Shown: positions 11,401 to 37,577, numbered from the stretch's first letter. The stretch: 64,000 nt of DNA from Setaria digitata (GCA_003640385.1 RCAB01000033.1:186001-250000), one strand, 5' to 3'. Notes: generated by a model not told the origin, from the sequence alone. Numbers and translations are program-made.

Positions 11401-14400
11401 ATGATAGACTGAATGCTGCTGACTATTTGCATAAGAATAAGGTAGCATTTCCCTTTCCAATGCGTTCATTGTTTGGTTTAAGTTCAAGCTGCAATAACAA
11501 ATGACTTTCAAGTGCTAGGCAAACTTTAAATAGCAGTAGGTGAACGAAAATAAATCTCACAGGTAAAGAGTAAGAGTGGGGAACAAGAATTATCTGTAGC
11601 CACTCAATTTAGAGCCAACCCCTGGAGTTATTTAATTCTTACATTTATAATAGTCTTTTAGTTAGCTAACTCAATAGTTATCGAAATCCCCCACCTTTCT
11701 TTTGTATCCTGAGGTCATGAAATTTTCATATTCACTACATCTTTTTCCGACCAGAAACATTATATAGTGTACTACTACGATAGAAAAAGTTGTGCTAATT
11801 ACACAATGAAATCTGATGAAGTTTTCCTTCTGTACATGTTCTGCTAAAAGCCAGCATCTAAGTAGTTTTAATCAGTTTCTATGTGGAGTTCCGTCTTGAT
11901 TTACTTAAGTTTGAAGCTCTAATTATGATTGGATTCAACTTGAATTTATTCACAAACATATTACACTTATTAAATCGTCTACATAAATATTGGTAAGGAA
12001 GCAATTTGTGTCTATTTTCCCAGATCAGTGCAAGCAGAACTTAATTGATCTTCACATAACCGTAAGGAGCACCTGCTTTTGGCCCAGGAATAATGTGGTC
12101 TTGCATAATTCTTCTCTCCAGCGTTGCTTTCATAACTTTTTCGTGCAAAAGTTCATTAAAAAGTTTACAGATAAACTGCATAAACCTTTTCAAAGTTTTT
12201 GCCCTAAAACTTGAATATTTTCAGAAAAATTTGAAACACAGCTGCCGATAATAGCGGTAATATTCAGTAATAGTCATTTTAACAATCATCATGATTTATA
12301 GAACGACATTCATTAATTAGCTATTGTAAAGTGTAGTGAAGCAATGTTCGGAGAATAGCGAAAAGTTGAAGTCATCAACGGAAGCAAAACAGTGTCAGGC
12401 ATTAGAAGGAAATTATTATTATGACAAGAGGTGGTAGAAAAGAAAGCATAATGAAAGCGAATAAGAAAAGAAATTCATATCATTTCATCCGTGGATTCCA
12501 AATTAATTTCCTGAATAATTCAGCTCCCAGGTATACCTTATCTTTGCTGAAAGATTTTTCGGGATAATTTTCAAAATATTTTTACTTAATTCTTCAAGCC
12601 CTCGAATTAACTCCAATTTTGAAGGAATTAAATCCAGGAAATTGAATTTAATTTTGTTGCTATAAAAAATGTTAATAGATTTCTAAGAAAAATAAGCAAA
12701 TTTATCCCTTCGATAATCTTGCTTAAGTTTGAAATCACTGACAAGAAAAATGTGGGAAGATTATAAACCTTAGAAACCATTTGAAACAATGCAATGATTT
12801 GAAACTCAAGATGCTCAATTTGTTTATTAATTAGCCTCTTTTCCACTCTATTCACATGAGTGTTATTACTGAATACATTAAGCATTAAAATTTAAAAAAA
12901 AGAAAAACGCACTAAAAAATTTTTTGTGAAAAGGAAGTAATGTTCGAATGCCTGCATAATTTTTTAAATTTTAATCGGATCATGAAAAAGGCAAAAGGTC
13001 AGAGATCGAGGAAAAAAATTTTTTTTTAAGAAAACTGGGAAAGAAAAATATTAAAATGATGCGGTTGAGATAATAAAAATGGCAGGTTGGAAAATCGCCC
13101 TGCTACAAAGTTTTACTTGCTGGAACTAAATATTATGATATTAACACACTCCGTGGGTGAACAAATAAATTCAAAGTTTGTAACTATACCATACTATTTT
13201 GAGTGGAATATGATTAAAATACTTCTTCCATCTTTCATATATTTCTGTTTTCCTTAGCAAAACAATTACAGTAAGTTAACTAGTACAGTATGTGCTGAAA
13301 TATTCAAGAAAAAAATTAAGTTATCTAATTTAGGTTCTACTTATTCTGGTTATAGTGACTTTGAAGTTAAAAATGCTGTTTGCTCAGATAGATATTTTAT
13401 ATAACTTCATGAAAGAAGCGTAAATGCTGTGAACACTTTACCCACAATTTTTGTTCTTTCAGTCATGTTATCCTGATTGCTGTGGTCGATTTCCAAAAAC
13501 AGGTTAAACATACAGGAACAGCTTTTTGATCATTTGAAAAAGCTAAAGAGAGAGATAAAAGATTTCAGCAACTTTTACAATGTAGTATAACTTAGCTCAA
13601 AAAAAAAAAAACAATTATTGCGGTATTTTAAACTCAAAAGTTTCAAGATATGAAATTGACTGTTAGCTTCAGCAGTGATAAAAATCACAAAAGAACTTCC
13701 TGAATGTAGGAAAGGATGAATACATGTTTACACTCAGGAAGTCATTAAAAATACAACACAACATTGCTGTTGGTTTTCGCTTCGAAAATTTTATTTGCAA
13801 AACTCACTATTTTTTTTTTTTTGCAGAAAGTTTCTATTAATATGATCTTATCATTTCGAAATTGTATATAAATGGTTTCAAAGGCCATTTTCTGCCAATT
13901 TCAATTACCTGCCAGTGGTCAAAAACGATAGCTTTATAGGCAACGACATTAGCTGCGGAGACATACCAGGAAAAACTCATAAATCGAAGTAAATAATAGC
14001 TTCGCAAACAATAATTCATTTGAAGTCTAACTAGACTCAGAAATCTTAAATTTCCTACTACTCCTTTATTGCAGTTTTGTCAAACATCACAGATGCTACC
14101 TTAGAATTCGTCTGCACCAATTAAATAGCAGTCGACCACCTTTCTAACTTCACATTGTCATAATTCGAATTTCAAAATATCTGTTTAGGACCATATCATT
14201 TTGAACTACATTTTCAATTATAATTCACGGATGTCGAAGATATTGCAAGATGTTTATCTCCAAAAAGAATTTGTTGCTTATGATAGGGGCTTGTACTTGC
14301 AATTGTAAATTAAAAAATACATTTTTCGAGATGCTGGCTTAGTTTGATTTTTTTAATTTGGAACTCTTAATACCAGCTTACCCCTACCTCCACAACTAGA

Positions 14401-17110
14401 AATGGCTCTTAGATATATGCAAGACATCAGCGTTGTAAAGCTTACCATGTTAATAAGACTAAATTCATTTGGACTTTAAGAACAGTGCATCAAAACTGTT
14501 CGATTAAAAGTGAGACACAACTGCACCAAATTTGTTTCTTCTAAGTTAATTATCGTCGGTTTCAATTCACTACCGGTGCAATTTCTCACAATTCAGCTTC
14601 GTTCAAGACGTTTAACGCAATTTGAATGTGAAATTAATTTGTATTAAATAATGCTCAAATGAACGAAGTTAAGCGGCCACAGAAGATGAATTAAAAACAC
14701 ATATCGTGGGAGTAATATGTGCACTACGTTTCGTAGCGTGAAATGGTAAAATTCTTTGCAAAGAGAAAAAACGATTTTAGGAAGGATTTGATACTGCATT
14801 CAGTTTTTATATCAGCATGAAAAAGTACGTTGATGATAGGTATAATGCCACTAGGTATTCAAATGTTACAATAAAATCATGGTTTATCGTTAGTCTTTCC
14901 TCCTCACCTTTTTTTCCATGATTCGAAATACCAGGTGATGGAGTTTGCTGCATCCCTGCTGATGAAAAGGATGTGCTGAAATGTAAAATGTTTCTACATG
15001 CCTATATAACATTTTAATTTGAAATACTCAGCAGGCACATTTAAACCACTAGAATCAAATACTGCTAGATTTTAGATTTCAAAACTTGTTGTACTTTTTA
15101 GTGCTATAAGACACCTATCCATAGAGATCAATAGCCAATGATTTATAACAGGGCTTTACAGTAAATGGCTATCCTCTGACAAAGCAAAATTTCCGTCACA
15201 TTCTAAATAAGGAGTTTCTTATTACTGCTTCAACCACTAGGCTTTATCCCTCACAACCAGAAATGTATTTTAAAATATTACACTGGTAAATTAAAACTCC
15301 TCTTCCAATTTGTGAGTAAATTGTTGGGTTGCTTTGCATGGTACTGTCTTTTCTTAGTGAATCTTTAAGTTGCAAAGGTATTACATTAAAAAACTCTTAT
15401 CTTAAAATCTTCAATGTAAATACATCAAAAGACCGCAACAAAAAGTGCAACGGCAGAAGTCCCCAGGAACTTCGTTTTCCAAGATCTAAAATACATAAAA
15501 CTTTCTGTCAAAACATAAACCACATGAATCAAGAGTGGATAACAAAAAATTGAGAAGCGGATTAAGTACACTCGACACATGCAAATTAAAAGCATTCATG
15601 ATTCGCCGCAAATTTTTCCTCAAATCCACAGGAAAATGCGGCACAACACGCCCCATCCAGGATACGCCAAATAAGACACCACAATCTCAACAAAAAATAA
15701 ATGCACTTTAAATTATTGAAATAACTAGTCGTTCTTCGAGTTCACATGTCACCATTTTATTAAGTTAAATATTCAAAAAAAAAAAAAAAAAAATAGAGGG
15801 AACCTCCAACGCTGGATTTTCCTCACTTGAAACGCTAGCATGCGATGCTTCGCAAAATACGAAACAGCTGAAACCTACATTAAGCCGGCAAAAAATGATG
15901 AGAATTTAACATTTTAATCCAAGTTATGCCTGAACGCAGAGCTTACGCTGTTGACCCGATTGTAGATCAGTAAATCCTCGTCCGATTGAAATCAACAAAT
16001 GTGCAACTCATCATCATATGGTTAGTACAAAGAAGTACTTTGTACTGTTCCATACCCAAAGGCTCGCTCGCTATCATAAATAGAAGGGAAACTTTTATTC
16101 CCAACAATTATGCTAAAGTTGAAAGTGAATTAATTTGAATGAGTCATGTACTATACACGGCAAACACGAAAATAATAACCGACAGTACCTAGAGATTTGG
16201 AATGGACCTGAATAATGGGAGTTTGCGAATAGAAAGCATTAGTAGTGTGCTACACTAAAATTTCAATAATAAACATGAAATACAGTTCCTGCGAATTAAA
16301 AAGCTACATGTGAAATTCAGATTTTCGTAAAATGTTTCAACATGAAATAAGAATTTCTTCTCGGCACAGTCTAGACTTACTATAGGTGAGGTGAGCTGGG
16401 AAATTCTTAGGCTCACAAATTCATGCTTTCTTGAAATCTCCTTTCACTTTTTCTTGGAAATCCGAATCGTTATTAAAGATCAACAAAACGCTGTAAAGGG
16501 ATAGATAGTAAACAACATACAATTCACCAAGACCGATAGCACGAAGTGAGTTAGAACGAAACGCCAAAGCAGGCTACGCACATCAGCATCCACAAAAACA
16601 TATTTGTTGAAATTTATTTAAGAAGTTCAAAAATTCTCCCAAAAATCATTTAGACTTTAAAATTTTGAATAGGCATGAATAAGTTATTGCTGCACTGCTT
16701 GGAACATAAACGTTCCGTGAATTTTTTAAATATTATCATTTTCAAAGCTCAACACCCTGCAAAGCATTTCGCGATTACAATCAACTGCAAATAGCAATAA
16801 ATAATATTGTCAAAATATGAACAAAAAAATATCATACAAGTTCAGGTAAAAGCAAATTATAAACAAATGAGATCAATAAAAGTTGGAAAGTTCTTTATAC
16901 ACCCTACACAGTCATGTATGTCAGAACAAAAAAAGAAAAAATACAAACAAAAGTTACATTTTGAGCTAAAGAATATATAAACTAGGATTTACACCCACTT
17001 GAAAGCGCAGTAAAAATTTGTCTTGACCTACTTTCATTGAAGCAACAGTGAACAGGATTCAAACTTATGTCAGCTCCTTAGCATCACTGAAAAATGTAAT
17101 AAACAAAAAT

Positions 17111-29495
<12,385 letters not shown>

Positions 29496-31299
29496 GTCAT
29501 TTCATCGGCTCCGAAATTCACTCGCCTGAATAATTAGAACTAGAAAATGAAAGCTGTGATACACTAGGCTGCTATTAGTTAGATGAATCCGTTTGCCTGC
29601 CTTAACTAAATTACAACTTAGATGCATTTGAAAGTTACAGAGAGCATGTTGATCAAGAGGTAGATTTCTGCCCATACTCGAAGTCAGCCTTCAGGTTTGT
29701 ATACGGAGAGGTCCAAACAGTCAGACGTCCTGGAGTCAACCACAATTCTGCCCTATTCCTGCTCTTTACATCGCAGGAAAACCTGCCACCCCATCAACTT
29801 GTACGAGTCCGAACTGTCCCTTATATTCAGCAACCCGTGCCCTTTCTAATCACAAAATCCTGCTAACCATCTTTTGCTTTACGGTGGCGCAAGTTAAGGT
29901 GGCAGACTACGAGCGATTAAAATTGGTCCGGCCCAGTAAACAGGTACATTATAGTGGAGTACTTTTGTTATAACGTACGCATCTTTTATTATCTATGAAT
30001 TAATTTGATGCAAAGAAAGTTAAAATGAGTAGTCTGGTAATGTCCATTACGCAAAATGCATTGAGACCTCACACGTCTCAATTCTCTTTACTAAAAAGAA
30101 GTGGACACTTTCCCTAGAAATTTAAGCAGGAGATAACAAGTTGCCTTCAAACTCATTTATACCTTTTACTGTGTTCTCCTCAAACTGCAGTTTTCATGCA
30201 TGAGACGGCATCCATGTCCTTTATTTATGAACTGAGATTGAATACGGCTCAATACTTGGGAAGTAATGCCCGTATACCAAGAACAAAAAACAGTAGCAAT
30301 GAAAATACATTTTTCTGGTATAAATGGCATGGGACAAAACATTGACAAAAGAGATATATTTCTTTCAAAATTGCAGAAACAAATTTCCTGCCAGAATACT
30401 AACATTATTTCTGAAACACTAATTTAACTGGCTTTAAATTTCTAGAAATTTTATTCAACCTTAATACTGTTTGAGGCTAAACACATTCCTTGCATTCTCT
30501 CAAAGCACAGTTTGCAACTTCACTAATTTTCTGGCACGAATATATAATCCGTTAAAAGCAAGAAATCCAGCTGTGTTGCCAATTAGTTTTCCTCATGACA
30601 ATGATTTGTTCGCAATATCTCAAACATTCAAAAAGAAATTCTAAAAATTAATAATGTTAGTTTAATATTTTACCAAAGTGAACCACCACCAGCTTTTTGA
30701 GCTTGTTTGGCTAGATTGCAGGATATCTCATTTTCTATAACTGCTATTTAAACAACTTACCGTTTCAGATTTTCTTTCTTTAGCAAACTTTCATGATGTT
30801 AATTTCTGAATCTGCAAATATTTTACATTTTGAACTGAGAAATTATATTTTGAAACGAAAAAATTTTTTTTTCATAAGTGCAATAAAGTGAAAGTTTCAT
30901 TAGGGCGTAGAAACAATTCATTTTATAAGACCATAAACTTTCTGCAAGATTAATTCAAATAGGAGAGAGTTCACAGTGAATGTCAAAAGAGAACGAATAC
31001 TAGTATGCACAGTCAAATAATTCGCATATGTGCAAATTTAAAACTGTTGGACAAAGAAAGTGAATTTCGAATAGTTAACAGTCTCTTTTTTTAATGAGAT
31101 TCTTGTATGAATAGTGCAAAACTGAACACGTCATAACTTTTCCCGTTATCCAAACTACGTTCAGTGATCTATCCGTTATTACCCTGTTATGCTGTTGGAT
31201 CTATACGAGATCATTGATATTTGTCCTCCTTCTCCTACTTGATATTTGTTTAAAATGAAATAGCAGGATAAAAAAGAAGGTTCCTACAATGGTATTTGA
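29496..31299. other. Intergenic, upstream of the LRP gene
   Basis: No gene recognised. The part at about 29,680-29,940 is less AT-rich than its neighbours and sits about 200-450 bases before the receptor's start codon, so it may hold its promoter. An open stretch at 30,166-30,405 on the minus strand shows no domain. Confidence 0.45.
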
Positions 31300-31329
31300 A
31301 GAAATCAAATTGCCGAGAACTTTCTATTC

Positions 31330-31790
31330 AAAAATGCAGATGAATCTGTGGTAACTGCAATGCGGATGCAGAAGGAAGTGGCTATCAGCAAAGATAAACA
31401 ACTTACGCCTTTGGCCTATATCTGTCGAACATCTTTCCCACATACTCCACCAACACTGTCAGATTGTTTTGAATCCAAGTGTTTTGTGTCTAGTTTTCTC
31501 TCCATTTCTTTTTCCACTTTAACAACTAAATATAAGTCGTTCATTTCTTGTAGAACAGCCTCAGAAAACATTTGTAATAAGAGAAATATCCGTACAGTTG
31601 CTTATTCTCCTAACTTTCTTTTCAGCTTCCACAAGAGCTTCCAGCACGATTGCATTTCTTACCAGTTGCTCCAGTCCCCCTTTCAAGATGTGATTTGGCC
31701 AATATTTAATTGCTAAATTTGCATATAGGCTTGCTTCTTCTTTGAAGTCCCTAAACTGAACAACGTTGACACTTATTCACATGCTGGAAC
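31330..31790 (-). pseudogene. Coding-like remnant with a frameshift, origin unknown
   Basis: On the minus strand an open stretch beginning near 31,775 reads DFKEEASLYANLAIKYWPNH, then a helical segment containing GGLEQLVRNAIVLEALVEAE, and stops. The protein-like character continues in another frame (EAVLQEMNDLYLVVKVEKEM) to a second stop near 31,410. Residue use is protein-like and amphipathic, unlike surrounding DNA, but there is no start codon and one frame break. The plus strand is also open here for 122 codons; that frame looks like the antisense shadow. Could be a decayed gene, a transferred bacterial fragment or a dead retroelement piece. Confidence 0.35.
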
Positions 31791-31919
31791 CAAAATTACA
31801 GAAGCCTTAAAAAATAGCAAAGTAAAAGCACGCAACCCAAATAATAATTATTAATTAATATCTAAGCCTAGAAAATATTTAGAACCTTCTTGGATTACTA
31901 ATAAAGATACATTGCTGCA

Positions 31920-31946
31920 AAAAAAAAAAAAAAAAAAAAAAAAAAA
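31920..31946. repeat. Poly(A) run
   Basis: An uninterrupted run of about 27 A lying exactly between the two coding-like remnants on opposite strands. Confidence 0.85.
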
Positions 31947-31979
31947 CTGTTGTCAATTATTGCAAAAGAGCTGGAAAAA

Positions 31980-32640
31980 TATTTGAATGTTGAGGTAAAA
32001 CTAAACGACGTACAGAAAATGAGCAAATTCGAATGAGGAGATGTCGCTCATACATTGTTTGATGAGCTACTGGATGTTCTGGATAAAAAATTAGGAAATT
32101 TACTACTGACTCTGAACCTTGCAGTAATATCGATCAGCTAGCTATAATCATTTTAAGAACTAGTGGAAAAGAATTACTTTAAAGGAAAGAAGACTTTGAA
32201 GAGTCACTGGATGTATTAACTAAAGCAAGTAAAGGAAAACACTAGTTCAGGTTCAAAAGGAGGAATGAATCACGCAGTAATAAAAAATAATCGAATGATA
32301 AGCTAAAGAAAAGAAATTGACAGTATTTAGAAATTGCTTATGAAAAATTAAACAAAAAACTGGGATAAAGTCACGCAAAATACATGTAATGTCAACGTTG
32401 ATCAGGCCCCGACAAAACGTTTGATAAAATTATGAGCGGCTGTAACCAAAAGCATAATGGGACCATTCTGCCAAATGTAGATTACATTTGGACATACTGG
32501 GAGATTTCAAAGTTAGGGGACGAAAAACTTACAGAACAGCAGAAAGCCTAAGCATTGGAAAAAGCAGCATACCAAAAAAAAGCTGGGAAGGTCTATATGG
32601 ACAATCAGTACAGATGAACCACTAGTAAACAAATGTAGAG
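31980..32640 (+). pseudogene. Coding-like remnants with several in-frame stops
   Basis: The plus strand carries a string of short protein-like stretches: LEKYLNVEVKLNDVQKMSKF, stop, GDVAHTLFDELLDVLDKKLG (from about 31,970), then EDFEESLDVLTKASKGKH near 32,190, then NGTILPNVDYIWTYWEISKL followed by GDEKLTEQQKA, stop, ALEKAAYQKKAGKVYMDNQY (about 32,420-32,615). The Lys/Glu/Leu-rich helical style resembles bacterial, for example alphaproteobacterial, proteins. No splice signals mark the breaks. I do not recognise the family; a degraded insertion is the likeliest reading. Confidence 0.35.
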
Positions 32641-33023
32641 GAGAACCTGTACCAGGGATCGCATCACTGATCCTTGAATTGGGTTAGGACAGAAGTAGCA
32701 AGAAATAAAAGTTGGTAACCATTTAATTAATAATTGCTGCTATTAATTATTCATCAGTAGTGTATCTCGAGACACATGGAGAAAATAAAAATACTAACAA
32801 ATGATAGTGAAATTCAGCAATGTTTAAATATAAACGGAAATTTTCGGGGTCATGGTCCAGCCGTTTTTCAATTTGGTTTATGCAATTTAGAACACACTCT
32901 GTATCGATATTTTCTGTCAACGGACATTCATTCTCACTGAAAACTTATATATAATATGTTTTATACCTTAAACGATCTCAGTTTGAAATAAGGAAGAATG
33001 ATGTCAGGAAAAAACGAATGAGC
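32641..33023. other. Short intergenic segment
   Basis: AT-rich, nothing recognised; it holds the 3' flank of the gene ending at 33,024. Confidence 0.5.
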
Positions 33024-36000
33024 TTACACAAGAAAAGAGGCAATAAAGCCAGGGAACAGTAAATCTTTCTCCAGTTCCATACCATATGCTATAGCTTCAT
33101 CAGTGAAACCGTTGATAAAGTAAGCCTAGAAAAGCTCAATTTTTAATGCTAAGAACCGGTATAATGGATTACGAACACACAGTAGCTTAACTTTTCATCT
33201 TATCTCATGTTGAGGCAAGTAGTACTTCATCACACCAAAAGGAAAAGAGCGGACGCTACATTATTTCTACGAAGCCCCTGAGTGAAAAATTGCCAGCATA
33301 TTGTCGAATGACGCTACCTTCGAATCAACTTTATCACTTAATGTTATAAGTGACACTTACAGAAAAAAGACACCACAACGAAAATAACTGGTGCTCAGGT
33401 CTGAACTGATCCTGAATTACTTCAATGTATTCTTCAAGTACATTAAGTGCATAACTGGAATGATTGTTTGTATCGTCAATTAGTGCTATTTCCACAACCG
33501 TATATTCTCTTAGCATGCTGAATATAGAGGTACTTAAAATCCATTTCAATAAAGCATTTCTTTTGTTTCAGTCCCCAAACAACATTCCTATACCGCAGTT
33601 TTTTTCTTTTCAGTCGTATTTTTACCATATTTTGTCTGCTGTATATTGGCTTACAGTCCAATTGTAATATAGGAAATGAAAATGAGAAAAGTGTCCTAAT
33701 TTGACCAACTAAATCCGCATGGAATATATAATTGTAAACCTATCCGTCGAACTCTTTTTAGGACAGAATTAAGAAGCCAATTTACGGACTGCATCACATA
33801 TTAACATAAATATAGCAGGCAATATCAATATAAATATCACATAGATGTGAAAAAAAAAAAAAAAAATGCCGCGATTTCGGTAAAATATTCTCAGCTGGAG
33901 AGCCTAACATCTTGAAAATATAGCTCTTCCATAAAAGATGTCCCACATAGCGAAAGATTCAACTTTACGACACACTAACCCAGCATACAAAGACTGTTTG
34001 TCCGCTTTAATAGCTCGATCACACAAATTTTCAATATTCTCCAGCTTAGCCATATTCAACAAATTTCTCTCGATCCGACTTTCCACTGTACCTTCCAAAA
34101 GTTGCAAGCGCAGAATTACTGTCAGTGCCGTCTGTATATAAAACTGTGCTTGTTCCTTGGAGGAGAACATTGATAAGTTTATATCCCTTTAAAAGAACAT
34201 GATATTGTGATGGTCCCATCTTTCATATCAATTTTAAAAAAATGTGGTTGACAAAATAGAAGGCGAGGACGCTGTTCTTGGTTTCGTATAACAGTTAACA
34301 GATTTGAAGGCACCGCAAGTACTGGAAAATGGCAGATCTTAAAGATATCCGCATCTTTTTCGAAGGAGTATTCCACATGGAATCCTCTTTAAAAAAATAG
34401 TTGATAATCTAAGTCCTGTGATGAAATCCTATCAAGAAAGCCGTCTTCAAATGTTATTCAATTTGGAAAATACAGCACGGGATGCTTTCCAAATAGCTGA
34501 GAAATTTTCGTACATAACAAATTGATACCCACACTCACTTTAAAGGTGATATTAACAAAGCACGTGCTATGCTCATGTACCGCATTAAGATTTGCTTTCT
34601 TCTACGGATCGGCACTCTGAACTGATCAACTTCCCAAAACGCTATGAAAGTATCCAAATAATTGTAAACCTTAAATTAATGCTGAATTTTTACTTAAAGA
34701 TTCATCCTAAAATGCAGATCAGAAGCATATCAAGAAAACTACCAACAAATTGACCACCATACTCTGAACCCAGAGCAATAAGAGGTGGCTGTAAAGGTTA
34801 CCCAACTTTATACCAGTTATTTTTTAAGGCAATGTATTTGGAAAGCCTTCACCTCATTGCTATCTATTTGCGAATAAATTAATGCCAGTAGCAGGAGTGA
34901 TTCAGCTCTATGCAATCCTTGGCCACTTATGTATACACCAAGCAGTGTGTCAACAACTAAACTGTGATAACCTCGGACAGTTTGCTTCAAAGCGTCCTTA
35001 TAAGCACTGTAAGTGTATAAGTAAAATCAGAGGGCGCAGTAATCTTAATAACCTTATTTTAACCTATCGAATTTTGTAAAAATGTTAGAGTCCTGCCAGT
35101 ACCAGCACTATTTCAGCGTTACAAGCTGACAGTGCAACAACGGCTTGAAAATATAAATCTTATATAAAAGCCGGCATTCCATAAGGCTAAAGCTAGCTCT
35201 CTGCGCAGGAACTAGAGAATATTTTGGTGATCTGAGAGTTCCGGTTAAAATTCAGAGTAGAAACTTTTGCGGCTGGAGCCACTGTATTTATGAAGCAGGT
35301 TTGGGTTATACAAATGAAAATGGAGACTGCAACCTTTCAGAAAGTGTCGATTTATTCTGCGGATCTTTGTCTTCTGCACGAACAGATAATAAGTCTTCCA
35401 GTAGTACATCATCACACGGACATAAAGCCCATAAATTTATCCAGTCCGACGTTAAGAATGGTTTTTTGATGTTTAGCTAAATTATGAAGCTTTTAAATTA
35501 CGAGACAGTTGCATAGGGATACAATCATGCGTATTTACGAGACTTTGAAGGGGCTGAGGGACACGAGAATTGGTAACAGCATGCCAGTAAATTTGATGGT
35601 GAAAAGCAATACGTCTACTTCTTCATTAGTACACCTAAACTAAATCAGCCAGAAATCAGAATTAACCTCATAATATATTTTTTTCAGTGCTTTGCTTCTC
35701 CAATTTTCGTTCCTTTTTTTAAAAAACTTTTAAGGGACAGCTCACATTTTTGGTATAGCTAATTTTTATTCAAAGTTCTTGCGAGTTTCTTACAACCCAA
35801 TCAGTGAGAGGGATTGACATCTCGAGTTTACATACCAGTATGAGCAGCAGTATCAGTCTGCAACGCTTATCCGGGTCTTCCTGTCATTCTTAATCATGTG
35901 CCAAACTGTTACTTGATATCTGTTCTATATTAGAAAATAAGATCTACTTTTTCTTTTTCCAACGACCATGCCATGTTCGCCGTCTGATAAAAACAATAGA

Positions 36001-37577
36001 TAGTGTCATCCACTTCCTCTTTTGTCACTGTTAAACGGTACTCCCTCATCAGTGCCGTGAATAATACAAAATCTAAAATTTTGAGATTGTTCTTTTCTAC
36101 TAACCACTCGATTCTATAAGCAACATCGCGTAATACTAAAGCACTGGTGGCTATATTCAAAAAGCTTCAATCGAGTCTAAAACACTGCTTTATGTCAACT
36201 AGAAACAGCTAAAAAAAACCTTCATAAGCTGATTTGTAAGCGTGACATTCATCACGTAGAAGAATTGCTCGTCTTTTGTACCAGAAAGCATGACTTAAAT
36301 CTTTTTCAATCAACTTATTGTAGCACTCAAAGCATTTTCTAAAATGACTCTGAAAGAATATGTAGAAATGATTACTCGTCAGTTTATCATATGCAAATGT
36401 CACTTGATTTAATTTGGAATAGAACAAAATCAAAATTTGTCCCACAAAAGCATAATGTAACTTATTCTCCTTCTAGAAGTTCGCAAAAAGAAACCAGATT
36501 TCTTTCTGTCCTATAGAGCACCCAAAAACAGATGCAGCATTTATCCTGATACACACGCAACATTTTCCCATCCCTTCCAAAACCATCTGTGATACTTCCG
36601 TGTTCGCCTAGTATCTTCATAGCACGTAAAAAATCATCGTAAGCTCCACGAAAATCTTTAGCCAGAAATTTTTGGTCACCTTTGTCGTGATATTTAGCCG
36701 CTAATCTTCTATGCTCCGTCAACTTTGCATCTAAAATATTTGCTTGGTTTCTTTCTTTTTTTATTAGAAATCGAGATGAAGCCTCCAACAGGAACAATGT
36801 AGCATTCGTCCATTTCCCATATCTTTTAGATATGAAAACATTGCTAGTATTCAAAAGATCCTGCTCACACTGCGAATACAAGTAATTAGTGCGAACGAAC
36901 AGAAAAACTGTTTTAATAGAACCACAGAAATCTTCAATTTTTTATTCTTTGACTTGGTGGTACAAATTTTTTATTTTTGTCTCAATTTTTTTTCCGTTCC
37001 TGATATTCAGCTGAAACATGACTTCGTCCTATTTGCTCTCTTACCCATGCCGCTTCTCCATACCCGGCAAAAAAAAGGAGTAATAATTACGTGATCTAGG
37101 ATTTTAAGCAGCCTCTTCTTATGATATTATTTTTTTAATATTGTTGCCTTATGAAAACCCACTAAGAAAAATAAGATAAGTGATCTTTCTCGAAATATCT
37201 TCAAACACATAGGAAATAGGACTAAATATGGTCGAGGCTGCAGTGGTTCAATTTCATATAAAACAAATTGCAAAAACCACCTCACAATTCCAATCCACTC
37301 ACTACCTATGGAAGCATTAGTAAAACCGTAGGTAAAACATCATACATTCAGGACATTCGTCGCGAATTCCTCCTGGTGTTCTGCTGATATTTTCGGCTTT
37401 GGAATTACTCCATAGCAGGATTGGGTTGCTGACAGGTTCCATATCAGATCGTACCCTTACACTAGTATTACGAGTAACCTCCTTTGCTTGGTAACCTTTT
37501 TCCTTTGGTAGTTTTTGCTTGGCACTACATCCTCTATTATTAACTTTTTTGCGATGCTTATTTTTCTTCTTTACCAT
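33024..37577 (-). CDS. Large uncharacterised helical protein with TPR-like segments
   Basis: Family not recognised. Supported exons, 5' to 3': 37577 to about 37336 (starts MVKKKNKHRKKVNNRG, Lys/Arg-rich); 36869 to about 36550 (AAKYHDKGDQKFLAKDFRGA, a TPR-like helix pair); 36349-36220 (KLIEKDLSHAFWYKRRAILL); 36150-35948; about 35610-35539; 35476-35312; 35211-35123; 35006-34853; about 34819-34775; 34669-34539; 34386 to 34300 or beyond; 34186-33980; 33517-33361; 33125-33024 (stop). From 35476 onward phases agree, except that the 34819 exon needs a weak donor. The C-terminal part (LEEYIEVIQDQFRPEHQLFS, INGFTDEAIAYGMELEKDLL) again looks like TPR helices. The first two joins and the one into 35610 are unresolved. 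I considered a SMYD methyltransferase; no SET or MYND motif was found. Real gene: likely. Function: unknown. Confidence 0.6.

Larger units (their letters stand above)
2346..17110. other. Gene-poor intergenic region of about 14.8 kb
   Basis: No exon with both good splice signals and recognisable protein was found on either strand. The longest open stretch is 97 codons (4,627-4,917, plus); it is discussed in the findings. The region holds simple TA repeats, poly(A) runs, a 42-bp direct duplication and two hairpins, listed separately. It separates the left-edge Ig gene from the 3' end of the LRP gene. Confidence 0.5.

Noticed and set aside
31348..31716. 122-codon plus-strand open frame
   Set aside because: Its Ser/Phe/Cys-rich composition is what the antisense of a Lys/Glu-rich coding strand gives; the minus strand reads more like protein.
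35240..35480. Plus-strand open frames of 70-78 codons
   Set aside because: They overlap exons of the minus-strand gene whose phases agree with their neighbours; the plus frames have no splice partners.
33024..37577. SMYD-type SET/MYND methyltransferase
   Set aside because: N- and C-terminal TPR-like helices suggested it, but no MYND zinc cluster or NHSC motif is present and there is no room for the SET N-lobe between the 36,349 and 36,150 exons.
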